From Serendipita indica DSM 11827 (taxonomy: Eukaryota; Basidiomycota; Agaricomycetes; Sebacinales; Serendipitaceae), in assembly GCA_910890315.1 (NCBI GenBank), contig CAJVGD010000006.1, positions 434,001 to 498,000 of the forward strand: a stretch of DNA of 64,000 nt. The letters are read 5' to 3'. Made by a program: the position numbers and the translations under genes. The first letter of the stretch is position 1. Each line of letters starts with the position of its first letter. Below, one piece after another: positions 43,578 through 61,377 of this stretch. The notes under the pieces are model-generated. The model was not told the DNA's origin and made no database searches. It saw only the letters and a program-made list of their open reading frames with translations.

Positions 43578-45083
43578 CTATGAGTCCAATTCTATAAGCT
43601 TTTGTAGGCTCTCTATTCTCCGTTGAAGGTCCATCACCTCTGCTTCTGGAATTCCCAACGACTTTCCTCGTTCAACCGTCATGCCGGCCCATTGGAGTGC
43701 TTCTCGATATGCAGATGCTGCGACCTTGTTCGCAGCTGGACTTTCTAATGTTTCGAGTATGCTACCTTGGAGTAAGCGCGCCTGGACGATCGCGCGACGT
43801 GCGTCACGAAGCATAGTGGCACTTGGCTTGGACAAAATCTTGATATTGGCGTAAAGAGGATGAACGGACAAAAGGGTGGATGGCTCCGAGGGGGGAATGG
43901 TGATTATAAGAGAACTGGCGTCCTCGTCTGACGTCGGTTCGTTAAAGGCAGGGTTGGTCGGTGTTTGGTAGTTTCCTGTGCAGAGCTCTTTGGCAACTTT
44001 GGTTTCATATCGGATTGCGTTGTCGAGGAACCGGAGAGCACTGGGAATGTCGGAGCTTGGCGCGAATTGAGCCATGGCAGAGTGGATTAGGAACATTGAC
44101 CCTCTTTGACCAAGGTACAGCCTATGCAGCTCGTGGGCTGGGGAGACTTCGGCTTGCTTGTGTAGGAAGCGGTCGGCCAGGATCATACCCGAGATTTGGG
44201 GTTCCAAGGCCTTTTGGAATTCCTTTCGCACAGAGTAAAGGGCGGACAGCTGCAAATACACGTCTACGACATGTCGCTGCTCCGCAGGTGTGAGCTCTGC
44301 TGTAATGAGACTCTCCTCATCCATGTCGCGTATTTTGAGAGCCTCTTTCCAGAATTCCACGGCCTTGTCGGGGTTGTTATTTCGGGCCATGAGATTGCCC
44401 ATCTTGAATATGAGCTTTGCTCTCTCGAGGGATCCTGGTGAAGAAGTAGAGTAAAGAAAAACCGTCTCTTTCCATGCGTCCATCATAGCGGACTCTGTTC
44501 CTATGCTTTCCAGCACATCTACGTGCCGTTGAAGCAAGGCGGGAGGAACGGTCTTTTTTGCAGCGACAAGATAGCCTATAGCCCATCGGATGTACTCCTC
44601 TGCCAGCTCTAGTCCCCTTTCTGGCCTTCCAAATAGCATCGTTAATGCAGAAGCGGATGGCGAGTTGCCTCCTTTTGCGTTGTTGTCCGCCCAGTGCTGG
44701 AAAAACCAAGCAGAGCGCAATGCTATCCGCACAGGCATACCAAGAGACGGATCTGTGCCGCCCTTTTCGATGCCACCGGTCCAATCCTCCTGTTCGAGCT
44801 CCCAACCATCAGGTGTCGCCTCGCTGCCGGCCATTGCAACATGTTCCAACCACAAATGGAACCCAACAAATCCCACTACTCCAAATGCTGAGATGTAGGA
44901 AATGACCAGGAGCGGTGGGAGTAATACGAGCGTCGAGACGCGTCGAAAATCTTGAGCCATGGCAAAACGCATGTATTTTTGGACTCCCGGGGCTTGATTA
45001 ATGATGTTTCGTCGTTGTGGGACTACATGTTGACGCGTTGACACGACTCGGCGGAAAAGGAGAGAGCGAGAGCGAGAAAACAT
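43578..45083 (-). CDS. mitochondrial membrane TPR protein (MGR3-like)
   Basis: One long exon. The start is placed at MFSRSRSLLFRRVVSTRQ (45083), a basic, Arg/Ser-rich leader of mitochondrial type; the same frame stays open upstream to 45260 but that part looks less likely. A membrane segment follows (VLLPPLLVISYISAFGVVGF). The rest is helical and TPR-like: RGLELAEEYIRWAIGYLVAA, ERAKLIFKMGNLMARNNNPD with KAVEFWKEALKIRD, HVVDVYLQLSALYSVRKEFQ. It ends RRIESLQKLIELDS. The layout (leader, one span, TPRs in the intermembrane space) is like yeast Mgr3, a helper of the i-AAA protease, but I cannot confirm orthology. About 500 residues. Confidence 0.75.
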   Translation of the reverse strand: MFSRSRSLLFRRVVSTRQHVVPQRRNIINQAPGVQKYMRFAMAQDFRRVSTLVLLPPLLVISYISAFGVVGFVGFHLWLEHVAMAGSEATPDGWELEQEDWTGGIEKGGTDPSLGMPVRIALRSAWFFQHWADNNAKGGNSPSASALTMLFGRPERGLELAEEYIRWAIGYLVAAKKTVPPALLQRHVDVLESIGTESAMMDAWKETVFLYSTSSPGSLERAKLIFKMGNLMARNNNPDKAVEFWKEALKIRDMDEESLITAELTPAEQRHVVDVYLQLSALYSVRKEFQKALEPQISGMILADRFLHKQAEVSPAHELHRLYLGQRGSMFLIHSAMAQFAPSSDIPSALRFLDNAIRYETKVAKELCTGNYQTPTNPAFNEPTSDEDASSLIITIPPSEPSTLLSVHPLYANIKILSKPSATMLRDARRAIVQARLLQGSILETLESPAANKVAASAYREALQWAGMTVERGKSLGIPEAEVMDLQRRIESLQKLIELDS

Positions 45084-45580
45084 TGAGAAACCACTTGCAG
45101 TCGACGTCGTCGCCGTGAAATGTCGCGACAGACATCTTTGAAGCAAATCGTATCCACATCTTAATTTCGGGGCATAGGTCAAGGTTTGCTGGATTACGAC
45201 GATGAATGTTCCTCTCCGGGCGAAAAGCAGCCGCCATGGCCCACATAGACCGAAATACATTCTAAAACGACTCTATTGTTCGCATTGTCAGTCTCTATTG
45301 GCCCTTGAATATCGCAAAAACTGGCGCCTCGAGCGGCACGAGCGGTCCGCTGCCTCCGACTATGGAGGAAAGAGCAAACGGAAGGACATTTGGTGAAAGG
45401 AACATGTGATTGGATGGAAGACACTCCGTGAGCTCCGAAACTTAGTCGTCGGCGTCACGCTTATGAGCCAGGAGGATCCGGTCTCCCGTTCCCGTGGTCT
45501 CTCAGGCTGCTCCGAACTTGAACTCGACCACAACCTCTGTAATCTCCACAACATTCTCTCTTGCTCGTTTCAGCTTGAAC
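45084..45580. other. intergenic region between the TPR gene and FBP1
   Basis: Holds the divergent promoters of two genes. Short frames here lack domain features. CT-rich tract (TCTCTCTTGCTCG) just before the FBP1 start, typical of fungal core promoters. Confidence 0.35.
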
Positions 45581-46908
45581 ATGGCCGAAGAACATCTCCC
45601 AAGTACTGATCTCATCACTCTCACCAGGTAGTACTCTACAGTAGGCCATGGACGGACTAACGAGTTCTCGTAGACATATTCTGGCCGAGCAGAATCGCCT
45701 TGGGTCGCGTGCTACAGGCGATTTGACTATGCTCCTGAACGCCATCCAGCTGACCTCCAAGTTTATTGCCACCAACGTCCGCAAAGCGCGTCTCATCAAT
45801 CTGTACGTCCTCTCTCGTTACTATGCGCCACGTGAGGATCTTATGTATTGCCTCTGTCCATGCTCGATGTCACCCGACGATATCACGTGCCCATGTGACC
45901 TCCAGCGTTGGTATGGCTGGCGAAACGAACGTACAAGGCGAAGAGCAAAAGAAGCTCGATGTTCTCTCCAATGATATCATGGTCAACGCGCTCCGTGCGT
46001 CTGGAAAGACGGCCGTATTGGTCTCGGAAGAACTCGAGGAGGCGGTTATCATCGAACCGCGCCACAAGGGCAAGTACTGCGTCGTTTTCGATCCTTTGGA
46101 CGGAAGCAGTAATATCGACGCTGGTGTCAACATCGGGACCATTTTCGGAATCTATCAGATTGTAAGCTTCTTGTCCAACAGAGAGTCGGCCTAATACCCT
46201 GATAGGAGGAAGGATCTGAGGGCACAATCAAGGATGTCTTGCGCCCGGGAAGTCATATGGTTGCGGCAGGGTACACAATGTAGGCTCCATTTATAAAAGT
46301 CCCCGGGCGATTATTTACACATCTAGGTACGGCTCCTCTGCAAACTTGGTTCTCTCAACCGGAAATGGTGTCAATGGCTTTACACTCGACAATGGGCTTG
46401 GTGAATTCATCCTCACCCACCCTGACATCAAGATCCCAGAGCGTGGCAAAATATATTCGTTCAACGAGGGCAATTCGATGTACTTCCACCAACCTGTCAT
46501 CGACTACCTTAACGGTATCAAATACCCGAGCCAAGAGCACGGCAAAAAGTCGCCCTACTCGGCCCGTTATATTGGTTCTATGGTCGCCGATGTTCACCGT
46601 ACACTGCTGTATGGTGGTATCTTTGGTTATCCAGATGACAAGAAGAGCAAGAATGGTAAGCTGAGGATGCTGTACGAGGCATTCCCGATGGCCTATCTTA
46701 CCGAGCAGGTGCGAGTCAGTCTTTATACTATGTTGGGCTCATTCTCCTGTAGGCTGGTGGTATGGCCACCACTGGTACCAAACGAATTCTCGATATTCAC
46801 CCCACAGAGATTCATGCGCGCTGCCCGGTGTTCCTTGGGTCGAAAGAAGACGTCAAGGACCTGATAAAGTGTTATGAAGCCCATGCAAAGAAGACCGAGT
46901 CGACATAG
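45581..46908 (+). CDS. FBP1: fructose-1,6-bisphosphatase
   Basis: Gluconeogenic enzyme that removes the 1-phosphate of fructose 1,6-bisphosphate. Exon 1 reads [16 protein letters not shown]; exon 2 [20 protein letters not shown] with [20 protein letters not shown]. Exon 3 has [40 protein letters not shown] and the metal-binding signature [20 protein letters not shown]. Later: [80 protein letters not shown]. The last exon gives [20 protein letters not shown] and KKTEST, stop at 46906-46908. All catalytic blocks are whole; about 350 residues. The N-terminal Pro expected for yeast-type GID/glucose-induced degradation is not seen: the second residue is Ala. Confidence 0.95.
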
Positions 46909-47228
46909 ATTTGCTGTTTTACTGTAGATTCTGCTATACAGAGCTGATTTTCTCATGAGCCCGTCGGCCGTGGCCCAGAGGCCCAGAACCCGTCGCCCTT
47001 TGATTCGAGAAATCAGCAAGGATTCCGCGTAGCCAAACGTGCGCTAATGAAAATTTCTAGACTTCCATTCCGGGTCGGATAGCGTTCTCGCTTGGCTACG
47101 TCGGGATTTAGATAAGTACCGCAGGGCGTAATCAGTCGCTAAAGCCACTCCAAGTTTGTTCCCTGCCGCCTACCAACGAACATCACAAACGGGAAACACG
47201 CAAAAATCAAGAATATATTTACGCTTCT
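46909..47228. other. intergenic region between FBP1 and PFK1
   Basis: Only 320 bp carry the 3' end of FBP1 and the promoter of PFK1, transcribed in the same direction. I recognise no specific regulatory motif. Confidence 0.4.
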
Positions 47229-50200
47229 ATGTCTTTAAAACACGATCACGGGCGGGCCATGCGCATCGCAGTCCTTACCTCTGGTGGCGATAGTGCGGGA
47301 ATGAACGCAGCTGTTCGAGCCGTCGTGAAACAAGCAATCGTCAGGTATGGTTCAGTAAAGATATTCGAATAATCTCAGGCTCATGAGACCTTCAGAGGAT
47401 GTGAGACGTACATCGTTCGCGAAGGATATGAAGGACTCGTCCGCGGAAATCTTGAAGCGAATGACAATGGCACGGCTAACGGGGCCAACAATGATCAATC
47501 TGGTGTCTGTACTCCCCCAAGACCAGAAGATCAAGGTGTCGAAGCGAACCTCCGCTTCGGTTACGGTGGTCTGCTTCGAGATGGAGAAGGAGACTCGACG
47601 GATCCAACAAGTGGCAAGTCTCTCAAGGGGCGATACATTGTTCGCGTCGGATGGGACGATGTTCGTGGATGGATGGGAGAGGTCTGTTTCGTACCTTTTA
47701 CTCTAGATGTCGCTTGACGCTTTCTCCAGGGAGGTACGATCATTGGTACCGCCCGTTGCGCTGCTTTTCGTACCATCGAAGGTCGCACGACGGCCGCTCA
47801 CAATCTCATCAAAGAGGGAATCAACGCACTCGTTGTTTGTGGAGGGGACGGCAGTCTGACCGGTGCAGATAAACTACGCGCAGAATGGCCGCAACTGGTC
47901 GCAGATTTATTGAGCAAAGGTAGCAATAATACGTCAACCTCGTATCGTTTGCTGATCTTCGGTGACCATAGGATCCATCACTGCCGAGCAGGCGGAGATG
48001 TACAAGCATCTTATGATTGTGGGACTAGTCGGGTCCATCGATAATGACATGGCTATGACCGATTTGACGATTGGGGCACCCACAGCTCTCCACCGGATTT
48101 GCGAGTCTATGGACAATATCAGCTCCACTGCCAGCTCGCACTCTCGCGCGTTTGTGATCGAAGTCATGGGCAGGTACTGTGGTTGGCTCGCGTTGATGGC
48201 TGGTGTGAGGTGAGCCAAGCCTTCCGATGAATGATTTCTGAGAGAAAATAGTGGTGGCGCCGATTTTGTCTTTATTCCAGAGTGCCCACCCACAGCGGAT
48301 AGCTGGGAGGATGAAATGTGTGCCGTCATCAAGAGGGTACGTCGCTTTGATCCTTGAGTGAATTTGTGCTGACAGTTCACAGCACCGTGAGATGGGCAAG
48401 CGCAAGACGATGGTCATTGTCGCCGAGGGTGCCCACGACAAGAACCTGAACCCTATCAAGCCAGACAAGGTCAAAGATATTCTCAGGGAGCGATTGAGCC
48501 TTGATACCCGAGTGACTACTCTTGGACATACCCAAAGAGGTGGCCGTCCGTGCGCATACGATCGCGTCCTGGTGAGGGTTTCGTATTTGCCGCTTATACA
48601 CTCATCGCTCATGATCCTAGCCCACTCTTCAAGGCGTCGAAGCTGTAAATGCGCTGTTAGAGTCGACACCAGAAACCCCATCATATATGATTGGCATCCA
48701 CGAGAACAAGATTTCTCGAGTTCCCCTTGTCGAAGCAGTTCAACAGGTAGACCATTAGCGGTTATATCAAGTCGAGGCTGACTCGTGTAGACACAAGCAG
48801 TGGCAACGGCAATCAGCAACAAAGATTTTGCAACAGCGACCAGGCTTCGAGATCCAGAGTTCAAAGAAGCCTTTGATGGGTTCCTCACTGTCTCATCTCT
48901 TGACCCTGTGTATATCCTCCCGAAGGAAAAGGTATAGTTGCGCTATTTCGGTTTGTTCTGATCTAATGGTTCCTAGCATTTGCGGATTGCCATTATGCAG
49001 TAAGTCTGGTGAAATCGAGATTGGTGACGCTCATTATGCCTAGTATCGGTGCGCCTGCTGGCGGAATGAATGCGGCTACGCGTGCGGCAGCTCGATACTG
49101 CCTCGCCCATGGTCATACCCCTCTCGCGGTCCAAAACGGCTTTACTGGCCTCATGGATGATGCAATATATCCCCTGACATGGCTCAAAGTTGACAGTTGG
49201 ATGACCCGTGGTGGCTCTGAGCTTGGGACCAACAGAAATGTTCCGGGCGAGGATATTGGCAACATTGCCTCCCATCTGCAAAAGCACGACATTGACGGCC
49301 TATTCATGATTGGCGGTTTCGAGGCATTTGAAGCGCTATTAGAGCTAGAGGAAGGTCGAAAGTACTATCCACAACTCCATATTCCATTGGTCCACCTTCC
49401 GGCAACGCTGTCAAACAATGTCCCAGTCACCGAGTTTAGCTTGGGAAGCGACACCAGTTTGAACGCTCTAGTAGATGCGTGCGATGCCATCAGGCAGAGT
49501 GCCTCGGCGAGCCGAAACCGAGTCTTCGTTGTCGAAACACAGGGTGGCATGTGCGGATATCTCGCGACGATGGGTGCACTGGCGGTAAGAATATTTCTGT
49601 GGAGCAAAAATTCTGTAACTGACCTGCACAGACTGGCGCTGTGATTGTGTACACACCGGAAGTTGGCATGAATTTGCATATGTTGCGCAGCGACTCCAAA
49701 TTCCTGCAGAGGCGTTACGAGCTTGACGAGAAGGGCAAAGCCGAAGGTCGTCTGGTCATCAAGTGCGTTTCTGGTGCAAGTATGCGTCCAGGTGGCTGAC
49801 ATTTACTGCTAGGAGCGAAAAGGCGTCCAATGTGTTCTCAGTCGACGTCATCACCAAGATACTCAGGGAAGAAGGTGGAAAACTGTTCGATGCTCGCTAC
49901 GCCTCGCTCGGCCACACACTTCAGGGTGGTATCCCCTCGCCCATAGATCGCGCACGCGCAGTGAGACTCTCTCTCAAGTGCATGGCGTTCATAGAAGAGC
50001 ATGCATGGGCTCTACGTGACCAACCGGCCAAGGGTCGCAAGCCAAACCCAAAGAGCGCTGCGGTGATCACAATTACGGGCTCGAGCGTCAACCTTACACC
50101 GGTCAAGGAGATGGTTGAACATGCTGATATGAAGAACAGACGCGGAGTCGACCCGTGGTGGGCAGACTACAAGCAGCTAGCAGAGATTTTGGGCAGTAAA

Positions 50201-50230
50201 AACTATTTCGCGGGAAAGCTTGGACAATAG
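47229..50230 (+). CDS. PFK1: ATP-dependent 6-phosphofructokinase (eukaryotic double-domain type)
   Basis: Phosphorylates fructose 6-phosphate to the 1,6-bisphosphate, the committed step of glycolysis. First half: [78 protein letters not shown] (ATP site), [20 protein letters not shown] (catalytic Asp), [16 protein letters not shown], then [16 protein letters not shown]. Second, regulatory half: [80 protein letters not shown] and [20 protein letters not shown]. Ends NYFAGKLGQ at 50228-50230. About ten or more introns. No N-terminal extension as in yeast. Same strand as FBP1, 320 bp downstream. Confidence 0.95.
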
Positions 50231-50341
50231 GAGTAGAATGTATCAGTAAATGTCTGATGAATTTCATGTGATATCGTTGATCCACTGTGAGGAGCCTGGT
50301 AATAGAGGCAACCTTGCTTTCCTCCGGCCGAGTACTGTAAA

Positions 50342-51602
50342 ATGATGATCGCTTTGGCCGTTAGACGGCCAGCGAGGCAGTTCTTCCCTAAAATTCGACA
50401 TTATACGTCGAGAAGACACGTACCACATTCGCTGGAGCAAGTTCCAAACCCGATTCCAAACGTGGGCTTTTATCGCGGCGGCACATCGAAGGGAGTGTTT
50501 ATCCACTCGAGATACCTTCCAGACGACAAGAGTCTCTGGCCTCGTATACTGGGAGGCATCATGGGCTCGCCAGACAAGTATGGAAGGCAGCTCAACGGCC
50601 TCGGCGGCGGCATCAGCAGTCTCAGTAAAGCCGTGGTCGTCTCACCGTCGACAAAGGAAGATATTGACTGTGAATATACATTTGTACAAGTTGGTATCGA
50701 AGACCAAGAGTTGGATTTGACCGGAAATTGCGGCAACCTGTCCTCAATGGGTAAGTGTCGCTCGGTCTGCGTAAAAAAATTGCTCGAATCTCACGCTCGT
50801 AGTCGGTGTCTTTGCCGTGGACACAGCAATCTGTGCAGCCCGCCCGGAATCGGATAACCGCGGACGAGTACGAAGTTTCAACACAAATACTAACAAGATC
50901 ATCGACACAGTTTTCCCACTGGACGAACGACAGAGGGCGGATCTCGAGTTGGAAGAGGTGGAGATGGCTGGAGTGTCTGGACTAGGCTCTCGGATCGACC
51001 TACATTTCCTCAACCCTGCTGGCGCAAAGACGGGCAAACTGCTACCCACCGGAAAGCCAGTCGACGTCCTGGAACTCCCAGGGGACGACCTCGCCGAAGT
51101 GTCCCTTGTAGATGCCACAAATCCTACCGTCATCCTCCCATATCATGAACTGCGAATATTGCTTTCCTTACCTCCGGATGCTCAAGTTGATTTTGGGTCA
51201 GACGAAACTCTCCGTGTACTTGAGAGTGTCCGAACGATTGGAGCTCGGCAGATGGGTCTCGAACCTGCAGCCGCGCAGCCCAAGATCGTGGTCGTGCAAC
51301 CATCTCATATGCATGACCATACTGGAGAGGACTTGGTCGCTCGAGCATTATCCATGGGCGTCCCTCACAAGGCCATTCCTATGACAGTCGGTCTCTGTCT
51401 GGGCGTGGCAGCAGGGATTCGAAACACGGTAGTAGAGCGGATGCTTCGAGGTGTCGAGAAGCACCATTCGTCCAATGGGGTAATACTCCGCCATCCTGGA
51501 GGCACGGTCGAAGTCGCCGCCGTCTGGAAGGGCGACCAGCTCGAATCAGCATCCGTAGTGCGAACTGGAAGAAGACTCATGCAAGGGAGTGTATTCTGGT
51601 AG
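50342..51602 (+). CDS. PrpF/AcnD-accessory family protein (methylaconitate isomerase-like)
   Basis: Two exons. Reads MMIALAVRRPARQFFPKIRH, a basic leader that may target mitochondria, then FYRGGTSKGVFIHSRYLPDD, the PrpF signature RGGTSKG. Further: LGGGISSLSKAVVVSPSTKE, ELDLTGNCGNLSSMVGVFAV (made across the intron), VLELPGDDLAEVSLVDATNP, VVQPSHMHDHTGEDLVARAL, MPMTVGLCLGVAAG-like block at PHKAIPMTVGLCLGVAAGIR, and VILRHPGGTVEVAAVWKG. PrpF in bacteria isomerises 2-methylaconitate in the methylcitrate cycle; fungal members have been annotated the same way without proof. Active-site Lys and Cys are plausible at SKG and NCGN. Follows PFK1 by 111 bp on the same strand. Confidence 0.9.
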
Positions 51603-51857
51603 GAACGATCATATGAAATTGTCAGTCTTGTGCCTCTCCCGTCGCTTCATTTCCCTTCATAGCAGAACCGAACATTCGCCTGTCCTCTCAAGAATAGCTG
51701 GTCGAAATAAGTTTCGGGCCGGGCGGACTGACGATCTCTCACGCGCGTCTGATGCTCGGTAGCCAAGACTTGCTGCCTGCCAGATATTCGTCCGACGTCC
51801 TCCCATTGCACACATAAGAGGTCACCTCGCAAAAAGTCCCTTGAGGTCATATTTTTC

Positions 51858-53771
51858 ATGGTGCACCTGTTCACAGTCCTCACATCTGTTGGTCTGGGCA
51901 TCCACGCCGCTTTGGCTGTGGTCGTCTATGGTGAGCTGCTGATGCTTTCATCGACTTTTTCCTGACAATCTCTAGGTGGTAAGTAACTTGCGGTTATGCG
52001 AACCCGCCCTCAAGAAATTAGGCATAAACTATGCTGGGAGCACCGTTTGCGATGCTGGAACCTACTGCATGGCATGGAACCCATATTATGTGAGACTTTA
52101 CGCATGTGCTGAGTGCTTGCTGACTCGGTATAGTCCCAGTGTATCCCAGCGACTTCCACTTCCTCGTCCTCCATCCAAACATTCAGTTCATCTCGGGTCA
52201 GCTCCACATCGAGCTCTCGCATTGCAAGCACGAGCCTGTCTTCTCAAACGAACAGTTCGAATCGCTCAATAATCACGTCCGTTTCCACCGCGAGTAGTGG
52301 CACCGCAACTTCTAGTTATACAGGAACGCTTCCAATCGGTACATTGTCCCCTACTGGGTTGGCAGTGGCAGCGGCAAGGAAAGGTAAATACATTGGAAGC
52401 GCATACGACAATGGATATATTGCGAACACCACATACTCGCAACTCCTTCTTTCCCAGGTTAATGCCATGACTCCGGAGAACATTATGAAGGCAAGTGAAA
52501 TGTATCAGGTCCTTTGCATCCTCTAAGCATCGCAGTGGGACAGCCTCGAGCAAACGCAGGTGAGCTAAATCCATGCATTTTATTCTTACTGACCGAGATT
52601 AGGGTGTTTTCACTACCTCACTGGGGGCTGATCGCGTTGTTAACATAACCCAATTAAATCACCTCTTGCTCCGAGGGTATGTTTTAGTGTTCTAGCTCTC
52701 TAATATACTGACATAAGTCAAAGACACACTCTCGTGTGGCACAGTCAACCTCCTTCGTACGTCTCTACAACATACTGCCTTCCCGTTTAACTTCATGCCA
52801 GCTGAATTACGAACGGTGGATTCAATAATGCTTCATTGATAAGTGTGATGACAAATCACATTGATAACGTCATGAAAAGTGGAAAGGCCAAGTGCATACC
52901 TGGGATGTTGTCAATGAAGCGCTTGCAGTGAGTCTTCCAGCAGCTCCTCTGCCAAGCTCACTTTATTCAGGATGACGGTTCCATGAGGCAATCCATCTTC
53001 TATAACACAATCGGAGAATACTATATCGATATTGCGTTCAAGACTGCCAAGGCAGCAGATTCTGCCGCCATCCTAGCAATAAACGACTACAATATCAATG
53101 GAACAGGCGCCAAATCGACAGGAATGATTAACCTTGTTACAAAAATGAAAGCGCGTGGCGTTCCTATTGAGCAGGTCGGTATCCAAGGTGAGCCGTGTTT
53201 CACCCCCGTAGAGGACAGCTGTTGACGCCGTGCCGTGACAGCTCACTTAATAGTTGGCTCGGTACCCACGACACTTTCAACCAACTGGAACGCATTTGTC
53301 AATCTTGGCGTTTCGATTGCGTACAACGGACTTTTGCGCAGGGCCACTTTTTGACTCTTTTGTTAGAATCACCGAACTGGATATCCGCATGCCGACACCG
53401 GCTACGACAGCAAATCTCGCACAGCAAGCCACAGATTACAGTATATGCTTGGTGCCTTCAGAGTGCATGGACTTACCAAGGACTCAGAGAATGTCGTTAA
53501 CGCTTGCCTGGGAATCGCCAAATGCTTGGGTATCACATGTGAGTAAAGGGTATTGCCCGTGCCTTTTGATTTGCTAATTGGCATGCTTCGCAGTCTGGGG
53601 CCTCAGGTACGCACCAGCAAGGGGTATACTTGGCCCGGCTCACCCGCCATCAGCGATGCGTTCTCTTGGGTTCCAAACACGTTTTCTGGACAAGGTGCTG
53701 CGCTTCTTTACGATGCAACTTTTCAACCAAAGCCAGCGTACACCGCTGTACTCGATGCCCTCAACGCGTGA
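51858..53771 (+). pseudogene. decayed single-module GH10 xylanase with damaged CBM1
   Basis: Signal peptide MVHLFTVLTSVGLGIHAALA is intact. The cellulose-binding module continues as INYAGSTVCDAGTYCMAWNP and YYSQC, but the expected QCGG with its first Cys is missing. The GH10 part has [32 protein letters not shown], the acid/base motif [10 protein letters not shown] and the nucleophile motif ITELDIRMPTP. Two defects: after splicing, the Trp codon expected in PSW-I/V is TGA at 52803-52805, and a base is missing in the A run at about 52874-52878, so the frame changes between NVMK and WKGQVHTW. The end [20 protein letters not shown] and ALDALNA is whole. It shares intron positions with the gene that follows. 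Best read as a pseudogene, unless sequencing errors made both defects. Confidence 0.7.
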
Positions 53772-54117
53772 AGCTCCGGGCTTAGTGCTTGATATCCGAC
53801 ATGTTGACTTGCATATCAAAAGAAGCATCCATTTCTCCATTCCGTGAAGATATCAGACGTGAATGCAAGCCAAGTATGCGACATATTCCCGCGAGGATTT
53901 GCATTGTCCGACGCAACGCCTGGGCGTTCTCTATGGAGACGTTGGTTGTCTCGTCCTAGAACTCGGTAAATACGATCATGGGAACTCCGGGAATCCCTTA
54001 CTCGGTGCGACCTGCAGCTTCGTCGACCAACCGAGGATCTTCCCGCCGTATTGGTAAACCTCATAAAAAGCAGGGCATAGAAGTATGCGCGCTTTCCAGG
54101 GCATTCTCATCCTCAGG
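53772..54117. other. intergenic region between the two xylanase genes
   Basis: No gene. It must hold the promoter of the five-module xylanase. A minus-strand open frame shows no domain. An in-frame ATG at 54085 could extend the xylanase N-terminus by 11 residues. Confidence 0.35.
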
Positions 54118-61168
<7,051 letters not shown>

Positions 61169-61377
61169 GGTGACCAAGTGTGTCTGTCTCCCTGCTCACT
61201 GTTTCCCGGTATACCACGCCTGGGACACTCAAAATACGCCTGTACACTCTTTATTCATCCCAATACATGACATTCTTTTTGCCTCGATAATGGTTCTCGC
61301 CATCCATTAGTTGATTCGCTCTTTGACCACAGACCACGATCCGGTCTTAGCGGCTCGCTCTCGAAAACGGCGCGCGG

